Assembly (NCBI GenBank): GCA_910588185.1
Contig: CAJUQR010000001.1
Location: 62,001-126,000, forward strand
DNA length: 64,000 nucleotides
Direction of reading: 5' to 3'
Origin: an uncultured Peptostreptococcaceae bacterium
GTDB taxonomy: Bacteria; Bacillota; Clostridia; Peptostreptococcales; Anaerovoracaceae
The notes under the pieces were generated by a model. That model had not been told where the DNA came from, made no database searches, and saw nothing but the letters and a program-made list of their open reading frames with translations. The translations under genes were made by a program, and so were the position numbers. Positions 7,361 to 15,731 of the stretch are shown in pieces (positions within the stretch are counted from its first letter, which is position 1; every line of letters starts with the position of its first letter).

Positions 7361-8502
7361 TTAATACACCGTTACATTCAAATTATCAAGTATATTTTTT
7401 GCTTTAACATATATTTGATAATTTGTGCTTCCTTGTGAACCTGTTATTATACCAACCAAACAGTCAAGTTCACTATCATTAATAACAACACCGCCACTAT
7501 CTCCCGCTTTAGATACTGCTGTAGTAAGAACAGTGTCTTTTATTCCATATGAAGTAGTATAATTAGTATCTTTTACTATTCCTCTCCTGCATCCTGACGT
7601 TATCCCCTTTGATCTAGAACTTGCTCCAACGGGTAAACAATATATGAACGAGACTTTATATTACAATCCCATCCAGATATATATCTTGAAGGTGAAAATG
7701 TAGTATTTGTTCTTTTAATAAACACAGCATCTGTATTTCCAGAAAATTTAGGTGTCTGAGCAGTTCCAAAATTTGTCCCGCCAATTTTCATAGTAGTTCC
7801 ATATGATATACTACTATGTGGAGCTGTAACAATACCTAAATCACCACTAGAATTTTTTGCTCAAAATCCTATGCTTCTGCTAGTACTTGCTGTATTTATA
7901 GCAGTACCGGGATAAACGGCAGCACACGTATTATCATATCCACATACAGGTATATATTTTACTTTATCAGTAGTTCTTGCAACTTTTCGTGTAATCCCTG
8001 CCAAGTCTTTTACTGAAATATCTTTACTATTGACAACCGTATAAATGGCAACTGAATTATCTTGCATATCAATACCTACACCAGCTATTCCCGTTCCTTC
8101 TCCTATTTCTATATCTTCCAATAAATCCGCTTTTATATTACGAAGTTCAAATAAAGAATGCCCTACTTCTTCAAATCTCACACCACTTAGATCTATTATA
8201 TCTCCATAATATTCTTTTATATTTTCATCTAAACATGTTACCTGTATCACTAGCTCCTTTTCATCATTTATATATGCGCCACCATAGCTATCCGGATAAT
8301 TTGCATCACTATCGCTGTAATACATACTATCAGTTGACCATGATTTCAATAATTCATTGTATTTAGTTACAGAAAGATTTTCTTTATCGTTTAAACTAGT
8401 CAAGTTATCATTAGTCAGTTCTCTATCATTACCAAATACAATCGTACTACTTGCTGCCAAGCAAAATATTATTGTCAAAAAAATGATAAATCTTCTTTTC
8501 AT
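7361..8502 (-). pseudogene. Broken secreted trypsin/streptogrisin-like serine protease
   Basis: A pre-pro-protease of about 380 codons, interrupted twice. The intact 5' part encodes a signal peptide (MKRRFIIFLTIIF..), a propeptide-like region, and the start of the protease domain up to SIGF. An in-frame TGA at 7863-7861 follows, then the same frame continues with the histidine motif TAPHS and an aspartate motif TDAVFIKR. Near 7640 a frameshift moves the reading to another frame, which continues with the serine motif GDSGG and stops at 7361. All three triad residues survive in the DNA. The ATG at 8502 is preferred over 8511, which directly abuts GGAG. True decay and sequencing error are both possible. 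Confidence 0.8.
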
Positions 8503-8687
8503 AATACTCATCTCCTTTTATCTAATAAAGATTACCTCATACTATATGTTTTATGTGTTTTTTCTATATAATCATAGTACATCACCCCCTTATCTATAAA
8601 ATACTTTAGTTTTATCTTTGCGTCAAGAATTTTGTTATATTTTTAACATATATATTTTATTTTCTCACACAATACCCTTACCGCATC
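8503..8687. other. Leader and upstream region of the protease gene
   Basis: AT-rich non-coding DNA between the protease start and repeat copy B. It contains the promoter at 8598-8626 and a GGGGGTGATG sequence preceding a 16-codon reading frame that I do not accept as a gene. Nothing else is recognised. Confidence 0.6.
8598..8626 (-). promoter_or_regulatory. Promoter of the protease-lipoprotein pair
   Basis: Minus strand TTGACG (8626-8621) and TATTTT (8603-8598) with a 17-bp spacer, about 90 bp before the start codon. It lies outside the repeat element and so probably belonged to the cargo genes. Confidence 0.5.
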
Positions 8688-8995
8688 CCTCAAAGTCAAT
8701 AGCACGTGGTGCATGAGATAATGATGTAGATTCATGTAATACGCATACCTCAAAACCCCGATGAACTTACGATTTTAAAGTAATTCCCAGGGTATGACCC
8801 CGAAAAAGATGTTTAAATAAGGGATTTTGCAGGGTTAGATTTTCTGAAATTTTATAAAATTTGTACTATATTAGTCATATTGCAAGAAAAAATCCAATTC
8901 TATCAGTCTTCTTACCCTGCAAATTTAACAAAAAAGCAAAGATTTTCGGGGTCAGGCCCTGGGAAATGCCATAAAAAAGCTAAAACTTCGGGGGT
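8688..8995 (+). repeat. 308-bp repeat element, copy B (core inverted relative to copy A)
   Basis: Outer parts 8688-8783 and 8966-8995 align to copy A with about four differences. The inner inverted repeats are 8784-8806 and 8943-8965, the right one carrying two changes (CAGGCC instead of CATACC). The 136-bp core 8807-8942 equals the reverse complement of copy A's core with about seven mismatches. Both copies lie in the same overall orientation and enclose the protease/lipoprotein block. The outward TTGACT present in copy A is also here, but no good -10 lies at the right distance. Confidence 0.9.
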
Positions 8996-9103
8996 AATCC
9001 TTACACTTCATAAAAAAATTAGACTCTATTTTTTAGATAAACCTCAAATTTGAGTTTTTATAGATTTTACAGCATCTCTCCTATATATCAAAACCAACGG
9101 TCA

Positions 9104-9137
9104 CACAAAAAAGAGCAGCCTTTAAGTCTGCTCTTTT
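9104..9137 (-). terminator. Terminator of the PH-domain protein gene
   Basis: AAAAGAGCAG (9109-9118) pairs with CTGCTCTTTT (9128-9137). The minus strand continues with a run of T after the stem. It lies directly after the stop at 9145. Confidence 0.85.
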
Positions 9138-9144
9138 TAATCAG

Positions 9145-9627
9145 TTATTCCATTCCATTTATTCTTACACAATTTTGATATGCCAGCTCCTGAAGTAACT
9201 TATACAATGGCTGAACATTATATTTCTTAGGGAATTCTATCTTATGCGAAACATAAGATACTGAATGTGCCTTAATATTAGGTGTCTTGATATAAGTAAA
9301 AGTCAATTCTGTATCATCAAATCCAAAACCTGCTGTCTCCATTGTCACATCTACTATAGAAAATAAATTTATGGACTCAACATGCATCTTTGTTCCTGTG
9401 GCACCTTGCTTATCTGTAAATATAATTCTCTTATCAGTAAATATGAGCGCATCTCTTATAAGTTTAAATCCAACAGTAAACTCTTCTCCATCCATCAAAT
9501 ACATTCCGTATTCTTTTTGCATTTCTTCTGCTGTTATTTCACTGTAATTCCCCAGAACTCCCTGCATAAGGTTTCCACTCGCCGCCGCCTTTGCTCCGTT
9601 TATTACATCCTTCATTCCAAAAGCCAT
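9145..9627 (-). CDS. Bacterial PH-domain protein
   Basis: A 160-residue soluble protein of the bacterial pleckstrin-homology type (bPH/DUF1696-like), a fold of poorly known role, often stress related. After a helical N-terminus (1-45), the PH core runs from about 45 to 140 with GFKLIRDALIFTDKRIIF (53-70), the typical strand-turn pair of the family. The C-terminal helix VQPLYKLLQELAYQN closes the domain. No signal peptide or membrane segment is seen. It stands alone, with its own terminator. AGGTTGG lies upstream of the ATG at a slightly long spacing. Confidence 0.75.
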   Translation of the reverse strand: MAFGMKDVINGAKAAASGNLMQGVLGNYSEITAEEMQKEYGMYLMDGEEFTVGFKLIRDALIFTDKRIIFTDKQGATGTKMHVESINLFSIVDVTMETAGFGFDDTELTFTYIKTPNIKAHSVSYVSHKIEFPKKYNVQPLYKLLQELAYQNCVRINGME

Positions 9628-9721
9628 AACTACACCAACCTTTCTTTATTTCTTGTGAATATTTTATCTTAATTTCATCCATCTTACAACATATTTATTT
9701 TCCATACCACCAGCACTCAAT

Positions 9722-9751
9722 AAAAAGCCGCAAAGATTAACTCTTTGCGGC
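9722..9751 (-). terminator. Terminator of the pcrA-ligA-amidinotransferase operon
   Basis: GCCGCAAAGA (9727-9736) and TCTTTGCGGC (9742-9751) form a perfect 10-bp stem with loop TTAAC. Five T follow on the minus strand (9726-9722). Confidence 0.92.
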
Positions 9752-9761
9752 AATAGTTTTA

Positions 9762-10706
9762 CTAACCTCTCTTCAGATAAGCTGTGATGCAGTGAAGCGC
9801 ACCCTTACCTTTTATGATTTCAGAAATATTTACAGTCTGAACTTTGATTCCTTCTTTTTCAAGAAGTTCCTGAGTTCTAGGGCTTCCTTCAGGCATTACG
9901 ATATGTCCCGGCTCAAGAGCAACAAAGTTGCAGGCAAAAGTTTCTCTTACCTCTGTTCTTGAAGGAGCTTCAATAATCTTATATCCTTTATGTTTAAGCA
10001 TATCAATGATATCATAAGGAACCTGACCGGCATGTACCAAAACAGCATCATTGCTAAGTGGATTCATTAATCCATCAATATGAATATTGCTGTATGGCTG
10101 CTGCATATGCCAAACTTCTACTCCCATACGTTCAAGTTCTGTCTTTACCTGTTCATATCCACTCTTGTTGCAGCGGCTTCCTGTTGATATTACGCAAGTG
10201 TGTCTGTCAACCCACATAGCATTAGCACCTTCAAACATTCCGTCACCTGAAACTGTCTTAATGATAGGAACTCCAAGTTTACTTAAAGCTTCGCCTATAT
10301 AACGTTCCTCACCTCTGCGAGCAGCCATTCCAGGTCTTGTAAGGATTGCACCTTCTGGAGTCATAAGGACTAAATCTCTGCAAAATATTGCATTAGGTCT
10401 GTCTTCTCTTTGATTTTCAACATAATAAACGTCTACTCCAAAATCTTTATAGATTTTTACAACGTCATCATGCTGCTTTCTCATAAGTTCAACATCTACA
10501 GGATCATCTGAAAATCTTACTTCTTTAGCGTTAAAATTTTCAATTTCCTTACCGGGTCTTCTCATCAGTACTGCTCTAAGAGTTTCTACTTCTGAAGAAA
10601 CACCCCAGTCTCCCCAATATTCCTTGATATCGTCCTCAAAGTTTGTTTCTTTAGGGAACCATCTTTCGCCAGGAATAGCATCGATGTCGATTCTTTTGTC
10701 TTCCAT
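9762..10706 (-). CDS. Amidinotransferase / arginine-deiminase-superfamily (pentein) enzyme
   Basis: A cytoplasmic enzyme of 314 residues in the guanidine-modifying pentein superfamily (arginine deiminase, dimethylarginine hydrolase, amidinotransferase). Catalytic-type residues are visible: FCRD near 105-108, GDGMFEGAN near 154-162, the NIHIDG histidine near 208, and a C-terminal cysteine in GALHCITAYLKR. The substrate is not determined; a dimethylarginine- or guanidino-acid-directed activity is plausible. GGAGGT lies 8 nt before the ATG. It is the last gene of an operon with ligA (19 bp upstream), whose function is unrelated. Confidence 0.82.
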   Translation of the reverse strand: MEDKRIDIDAIPGERWFPKETNFEDDIKEYWGDWGVSSEVETLRAVLMRRPGKEIENFNAKEVRFSDDPVDVELMRKQHDDVVKIYKDFGVDVYYVENQREDRPNAIFCRDLVLMTPEGAILTRPGMAARRGEERYIGEALSKLGVPIIKTVSGDGMFEGANAMWVDRHTCVISTGSRCNKSGYEQVKTELERMGVEVWHMQQPYSNIHIDGLMNPLSNDAVLVHAGQVPYDIIDMLKHKGYKIIEAPSRTEVRETFACNFVALEPGHIVMPEGSPRTQELLEKEGIKVQTVNISEIIKGKGALHCITAYLKRG

Positions 10707-10725
10707 AATTTCTTACCTCCATAGT

Positions 10726-12702
10726 CTATATACCGTTTTTAAGCCACTCAACAATCATGTCTTCGTTTATAATAGGAATGCCAAGCTCTTTAGCCTTTTT
10801 ATTTTTAGAAGAGTTGGAGCTCATATCATTGTTTATAAGGTAATTGGTCTTACTGCTTACCGAACCTGATACTTTTCCTCCTGCCTTTTCTATTTCGGCT
10901 TTTAGAGCATCTCTATTCTCAAAATTGTTAAGGCTTCCCGTTATTACGAAAGTAATGTCATCAAGTGTACTGTATCGTATTTCTTCGCTTTCGTCAAGGT
11001 TTACTTCGTTTAAAAGGTCCAAAATATTTTTCTTATTTTTTTCTTTGCTAAAATAGCTGCAAAAGCTATCTGCCATCACATCTCCTATGCCGTCTATTTT
11101 TACAAGCTCATCATAAGTCATGCCTTGTATAGCTTCCCATTTATTATGGCAATGTCTAGCTATAAGTTTTGCGTTAGCTTTGCCTATTCCGGAAATCCCA
11201 AGACTATATAAAAGTCTCTCAGGTGTGGTATTTTTAGCTCTTTCTACAGATTTTTTCAAATTTTCAAAAGACTTTTCTCCCAGTCCCTCCATGTTTATAA
11301 ACTCATCTCTAAAGTTTTCAACACGGAATATGTCTGCCGGTTCTTTTATAAGTCCTTTAGCTATAAGTTTTTCCAGAGTCATTTCAGACAGTCCCTCGAT
11401 ATTCATAGCATCCCTTGAAACAAACAATGTAAAACTTTTAATCTGTTTAGCCTGACATTCGCTGTTAGGACATATGAGGGTTTCAACATCTCTTTCCCTG
11501 TCTATTTGAGTTTGGCTTCCACAAACAGGACAAAACTTTGGAATTTTAATGTTATCGCTTTTAGTAAAATTCTCTCTTATCTGAGGAATAATCATATTGG
11601 CCTTATAAACGCTTATTCTGTCCCCAATGCCCAGTTTAAGTTCTTTCATAACACTTACATTATGAACAGATGCTCTGCTTACAGTAGTACCTTCAAGTTC
11701 CACCGGCTCAAATATTGCTATAGGATTTATAAGACCTGTCCTTGATGCACTCCATTCGATTTCTTTAAGCACAGTATCTCTAAGCTCATCTTTCCACTTA
11801 AAAGCTATAGAGTCTCTTGGGAATTTAGATGTTACTCCCAGAGACTTGCCGTATTCAATATCATCATAGCTGAGTACCAATCCATCTGACGGTATAGGAT
11901 TGTTTTCTATTTTTTTCTCAAATGAATTCAATTCTTCTCTTATTGTCTCTGATGTTACCAAGCGGTGTTCAACTACTTCAAAGCCTATCTTCTCAAGCCA
12001 TTCAAACTGACTGCTCCTGGTCTCAAAAGTTTTTCCCTCAGCAGATACCATACTAAAAGCATAAAAACGCACTCTTCTTTTAGCCGTCACCTCATTATTA
12101 AGCTGACGAACAGAACCTGAACATAAATTTCTCGGATTTTTATATTTAGTACTTTCATCAGTGATGCTCTTGTTTATAAGTTCAAAATCATCATACGATA
12201 TAACCGCTTCGCCTCGTATTATAAGTTCTCCTTTAAAATCAATCGCTAGGGGTAAATTAATAAAAGTTCTGGCATTGTTTGTGACAACTTCTCCAACCTG
12301 TCCGTTTCCTCTGGTTACCGCCTTATTGAACTTGCCGTCTTTATATGTCAAAACAATGGTAAGCCCATCAAGTTTCCACGACAAAACACCCTCTTGCTCA
12401 CCGAGCCATGCCGTAAGCTGATCAGGATCCTTTGTTTTATCAAGAGAAAGCATTCTTTGAGGATGGCTTTCCTTTGGCAAATCTGACAATACTTCATATC
12501 CGACATTTGCAGTAGGGCTGTTAGCAAGCACCACTCCTGTTTCCTCTTCCAGCCTTATAAGTTCATCATAAAGAGCATCGTACTCATAATTCGTCATTAT
12601 TTCTCTGCTTTCTTGATAATATGCTCTTGACGCATTATTAAGTATATCTATAAGCTGTCTTATCCTATTAAGTTTCTCATCTGCCGAACCCTTTTTCCCC
12701 AT
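10726..12702 (-). CDS. ligA: NAD-dependent DNA ligase
   Basis: Seals nicks in replication and repair using NAD+. Domain order: Ia domain 1-65, adenylation domain with the nucleotidyl lysine K110 in KLDG (110-113), OB fold around 310-390, four-cysteine zinc finger (CPVC.. and CPNSEC.., about 400-425), helix-hairpin-helix repeats about 430-570, and a C-terminal BRCT domain (about 585-658). The 658 residues agree with bacterial LigA. It lies 18 bp after pcrA. Confidence 0.98.
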   Translation of the reverse strand: MGKKGSADEKLNRIRQLIDILNNASRAYYQESREIMTNYEYDALYDELIRLEEETGVVLANSPTANVGYEVLSDLPKESHPQRMLSLDKTKDPDQLTAWLGEQEGVLSWKLDGLTIVLTYKDGKFNKAVTRGNGQVGEVVTNNARTFINLPLAIDFKGELIIRGEAVISYDDFELINKSITDESTKYKNPRNLCSGSVRQLNNEVTAKRRVRFYAFSMVSAEGKTFETRSSQFEWLEKIGFEVVEHRLVTSETIREELNSFEKKIENNPIPSDGLVLSYDDIEYGKSLGVTSKFPRDSIAFKWKDELRDTVLKEIEWSASRTGLINPIAIFEPVELEGTTVSRASVHNVSVMKELKLGIGDRISVYKANMIIPQIRENFTKSDNIKIPKFCPVCGSQTQIDRERDVETLICPNSECQAKQIKSFTLFVSRDAMNIEGLSEMTLEKLIAKGLIKEPADIFRVENFRDEFINMEGLGEKSFENLKKSVERAKNTTPERLLYSLGISGIGKANAKLIARHCHNKWEAIQGMTYDELVKIDGIGDVMADSFCSYFSKEKNKKNILDLLNEVNLDESEEIRYSTLDDITFVITGSLNNFENRDALKAEIEKAGGKVSGSVSSKTNYLINNDMSSNSSKNKKAKELGIPIINEDMIVEWLKNGI

Positions 12703-12720
12703 ATTTTTACTCTCCTAATA

Positions 12721-14946
12721 TTAAAGTTTTTTAAGCGGAGCCATGCCCTTTGCCAGTTTCTTGATTCCTACACTGTCAAACACTACTGTTATGGTCTTTT
12801 CTCCTGTTTCAAGAACGAGCCCCGGTCCGAATTTGCCATGTTCAACCTTGTCACCTTCTGAAAACTCCTTATCACCTAACATTGCATTGGACTTAACCGC
12901 TTTTTTTGCATATTGCAACGGATCATATGGTCTATATTCAGGCTCATTAAACCCATCAGACTTTCCTGTACTGATTCCTAATCTGTTGTTATCACTTCTG
13001 CGAGGTACATATACTGCATCACCTGCACTGTCAAGAAGTCTGCTGTCTAATTCACGCATAAATATGGACTCTCTTGTAAAATCCCCATTTCCGTAAAGTA
13101 CTCTATACTCTGCACTTGTAAGGAACAGCCTTTCTCTGGCTCTGGTCATGCCTACATAACAGAGTCGTCTTTCCTCTTCAAGTTTTTCTTCTGAATCTAT
13201 ACTTCTATGCCCCGGAAAAAGTCCATCTTCCATTCCAGGCATAAAAACTACAGGAAACTCCAATCCTTTTGCACTATGTAATGTCATCAGCGTTACTTTG
13301 CCTGATTCAGTTTCATATTTGTCAGCATCTCCGTCTGTAGCTACTTTTTCAAGAAATTCTTCCAAAGTTGCCGGCTCATTTAATATGCTCTTTTCCTTTT
13401 CAAAATCATATATAAAAGATTTAAAGTCCAATAGATTTTCTATTCTGGCATCTGCTTCCTGAGTATGCTGTTCCTCGAGAGACTTCATATATCCTGTACG
13501 TACAAGCAAATTGTCATATATATCTGATATTCTTAAGTTTTCTTTTTCACTTCTGCACAAGTTGATTGTTTCTGCCATCTGGCGTACCGAATCTCTTGCT
13601 TTTGCAGGAAGCCCCGCTATTACTTCCTCATCAGATATTGTATCTAGCAGAGACTCATTTCTTATATTGGCAAGAGCCGTGAGCTTTTCAACTGTTTTGG
13701 CGCCTATCCCCCTCTTAGGCTCATTGATAACTCGTAAAAATGCTATCTCATCTCTCGGATTCACTACAAGTCTCATATATGAAATCATATCTTTTGTTTC
13801 TTTTCTTTCATAGAAACTGAAACCTGATAAAATCTGATACGGTATTCTTGCTCGCCTTAAAGCATCTTCAAAATTTCTCGATTGAGCGTTAGTTCTGTAA
13901 AGTATGGCAAACTGGTCATAATCCCTGCCCGGACCTTCTAAAAGTGCAATTTCCCGGGCTATATATGAAGCTTCTTCTTTATCATTGGACAATCTTGAAT
14001 AGACGATTTTATGTCCTTTATCTTGATCCGTCCAAAGTTTCTTATCTTTACGACCTCTGTTATTACGTATAACCGAATGTGCTGCTTCAAGGATATTGCC
14101 GCATGAGCGATAATTTTGTTCAAGTTTAATGACCTTAGCGCTAGGAAAATCTTTTTCAAAATCAAGAATATTCCTTATATCAGCGCCTCTCCATTCATAT
14201 ATACACTGGTCATCATCACCTACTACACACAGATTCTGATGTGCTTTAGCTAAAAGCCTTATTATCTGATACTGTATATGGTTAGTATCTTGATATTCGT
14301 CTACCATTATATATGAAAATCTTCTTTGATATTCCTCAAGAATACTTGGATAATTTCTAAGTAAGTGCAATGTATTCCTGAGTAAATCATCAAAATCCAT
14401 GGCATTATTTTTCTTAAGCTGCTTTTGATATTCTTTATAAACGTTATATATAATCTTGCTTCTAAGATTGAACTCTTGCTGCTGCTTATATTCTTCAGGC
14501 CCTCTGTCTGCTTCTTTTTCTTTGCTTATAATCGCTGATATATAATTTATAGGATATTCCTTAACATCTATATTCTGCTCTTTTAATATATTTTTTAACA
14601 GAGCTTTTTGGTCTACAGTATCATATACTACAAAATTTCTCTCGTATCCTGCCTCTTCATAGTGTTCTCTCAACATTCTAAGGCTCATAGAGTGAAAGGT
14701 CAAAATCCACATTCCTGAGCAGTTTCCTACAAGTTTTTCAACTCTTTGTCTCATCTCTGCTGCAGCTTTATTTGTAAATGTCACCGCAAGTATTTTATAC
14801 GGGCTCATTCCTTGCTCTATTAAATATGCAATTCTATGAGTCATTGTAGCAGTTTTACCGCTGCCTGCGCCCGCTAAAATAAGCAGCGGACCTTCTGTAT
14901 GCAAGGCGGCTTCTCGCTGCTTAGTGTTTAAATGATCTAAGTTCAT
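12721..14946 (-). CDS. pcrA: ATP-dependent DNA helicase PcrA (UvrD/Rep superfamily 1)
   Basis: A 3'-5' superfamily 1A helicase used in repair and in removing obstacles to replication. Q-motif LNTKQREAA is at 6-14, Walker A AGAGSGKT at 25-32, motif II VDEYQDTN near 220-227, and VVGDDDQCIYEWRGA near 245. VTLMTLHSAKGLEF marks motif V-type sequence near 545-560. The C-terminal Tudor-like domain (GDKVEHGKFGPGLVLE) binds RNA polymerase in Bacillus. Length 741 fits. AGGAGAG precedes the ATG, and the gene sits 8 bp after a small membrane protein gene. Confidence 0.97.
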   Translation of the reverse strand: MNLDHLNTKQREAALHTEGPLLILAGAGSGKTATMTHRIAYLIEQGMSPYKILAVTFTNKAAAEMRQRVEKLVGNCSGMWILTFHSMSLRMLREHYEEAGYERNFVVYDTVDQKALLKNILKEQNIDVKEYPINYISAIISKEKEADRGPEEYKQQQEFNLRSKIIYNVYKEYQKQLKKNNAMDFDDLLRNTLHLLRNYPSILEEYQRRFSYIMVDEYQDTNHIQYQIIRLLAKAHQNLCVVGDDDQCIYEWRGADIRNILDFEKDFPSAKVIKLEQNYRSCGNILEAAHSVIRNNRGRKDKKLWTDQDKGHKIVYSRLSNDKEEASYIAREIALLEGPGRDYDQFAILYRTNAQSRNFEDALRRARIPYQILSGFSFYERKETKDMISYMRLVVNPRDEIAFLRVINEPKRGIGAKTVEKLTALANIRNESLLDTISDEEVIAGLPAKARDSVRQMAETINLCRSEKENLRISDIYDNLLVRTGYMKSLEEQHTQEADARIENLLDFKSFIYDFEKEKSILNEPATLEEFLEKVATDGDADKYETESGKVTLMTLHSAKGLEFPVVFMPGMEDGLFPGHRSIDSEEKLEEERRLCYVGMTRARERLFLTSAEYRVLYGNGDFTRESIFMRELDSRLLDSAGDAVYVPRRSDNNRLGISTGKSDGFNEPEYRPYDPLQYAKKAVKSNAMLGDKEFSEGDKVEHGKFGPGLVLETGEKTITVVFDSVGIKKLAKGMAPLKKL

Positions 14947-14954
14947 AATCTCTC

Positions 14955-15206
14955 CTATTTTTTCTTCATATATAAAGCATAAAGTGCATCAAAAATCACA
15001 CCAAAGGCCACGCCGCAAGCTACACAGAGCGCTATATACACAGTCATATCTTCTTTTGACCAGAAAAATGAAGAACCAACACATCCTACAGTCACCGCAA
15101 CTGCGCTGAGAATACGACCTTTCTTTTTCAGCTTCGCTTTTTCTTCTTTTCTTTCCTGTTTCTTCGCCAAATCCTTTGGAGTTTTTTTCTTCTTTTTATT
15201 GCTCAT
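14955..15206 (-). CDS. Small two-TM membrane protein of unknown function
   Basis: An 83-residue protein with a strongly basic N-terminus (about 15 Lys in the first 30 residues) followed by two hydrophobic segments (about 31-48 and 53-77) and a short KKK tail. Lysines on both ends suggest both termini are cytoplasmic. I do not recognise a family. AGAGG lies 8 nt before the ATG, and the 8-bp gap to pcrA indicates co-transcription. Confidence 0.75.
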   Translation of the reverse strand: MSNKKKKKTPKDLAKKQERKEEKAKLKKKGRILSAVAVTVGCVGSSFFWSKEDMTVYIALCVACGVAFGVIFDALYALYMKKK

Positions 15207-15276
15207 GAAAATTCCTCTTTCGATAAATCTTTATTTTTATAACGCAGGCGGAAAACTAAAATCTGCATATGTTTTT

Positions 15277-15285
15277 ATTATATCA
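15277..15285 (-). promoter_or_regulatory. Extended -10 promoter for the pcrA operon
   Basis: On the minus strand TGATATAAT (15285-15277) is an extended -10 with a perfect hexamer; the -35 region is poor (TGGTAA at the 17-bp position). It lies about 70 bp before the first gene of the operon. Confidence 0.5.
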
Positions 15286-15317
15286 TTTTTTCCTTTCCTT
15301 TACCATATAGCATAACT

Positions 15318-15347
15318 AAAAAAAGAGGACAGTCTAAGCCGTCCTCT
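15318..15347 (-). terminator. Terminator of the S10-spc-alpha ribosomal operon
   Basis: AGAGGAC (15324-15330) pairs with GTCCTCT (15341-15347). On the minus strand the stem is followed by seven T. It lies 20 bp after rplQ. Confidence 0.88.
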
Positions 15348-15365
15348 AATGTAACGATTTTTTGA

Positions 15366-15707
15366 TTATACTAATTCTAAGAATACAACCTCTGCGTTAT
15401 CTCCTTGGCGAGGTCCTAACTTCAGAATTCTTGTATATCCGCCATTTCTGTCATCATAGCTTGGTGCGATTTCATCAAACAGTTTAGCTACAACTGTTTC
15501 ATCGAAAACAAATTCCAGAACTTGTCTTCTTGCATGAAGATCGCCACGCTTTGCCAACGTAATCATCTTTTCTGCTATTCTTCTGGTTTCCTTAGCTCTG
15601 CAATCTGTAGTCTGAATTCTTCCTTCTCTGAACAAGTCAGTTACAAGATTTCTCAGCATTGATTTTCTGTGAGCAGAAGGTCTTCCCAGTTTTCTATATC
15701 CTGGCAT
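15366..15707 (-). CDS. rplQ: 50S ribosomal protein L17
   Basis: Large-subunit protein of 113 residues with the family opening GYRKLGRPSAHRKSMLRNL (3-21), which binds 23S rRNA at the exit side of the subunit. It is the last gene of the super-operon: rpoA lies 24 bp upstream and a strong terminator follows. Confidence 0.98.
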   Translation of the reverse strand: MPGYRKLGRPSAHRKSMLRNLVTDLFREGRIQTTDCRAKETRRIAEKMITLAKRGDLHARRQVLEFVFDETVVAKLFDEIAPSYDDRNGGYTRILKLGPRQGDNAEVVFLELV

Positions 15708-15731
15708 TTTAAGATTCTCCTTTCTTGCGAG

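Noticed and set aside
7861..7863. TGA read as selenocysteine or another recoded residue
   Set aside because: Serine is the expected residue at this place in the family, no SECIS-like stem was seen, and the gene is also frameshifted downstream.
8532..8582. 16-codon reading frame in the protease leader
   Set aside because: The G-rich sequence before it leaves only two bases to the ATG, and nothing supports translation.
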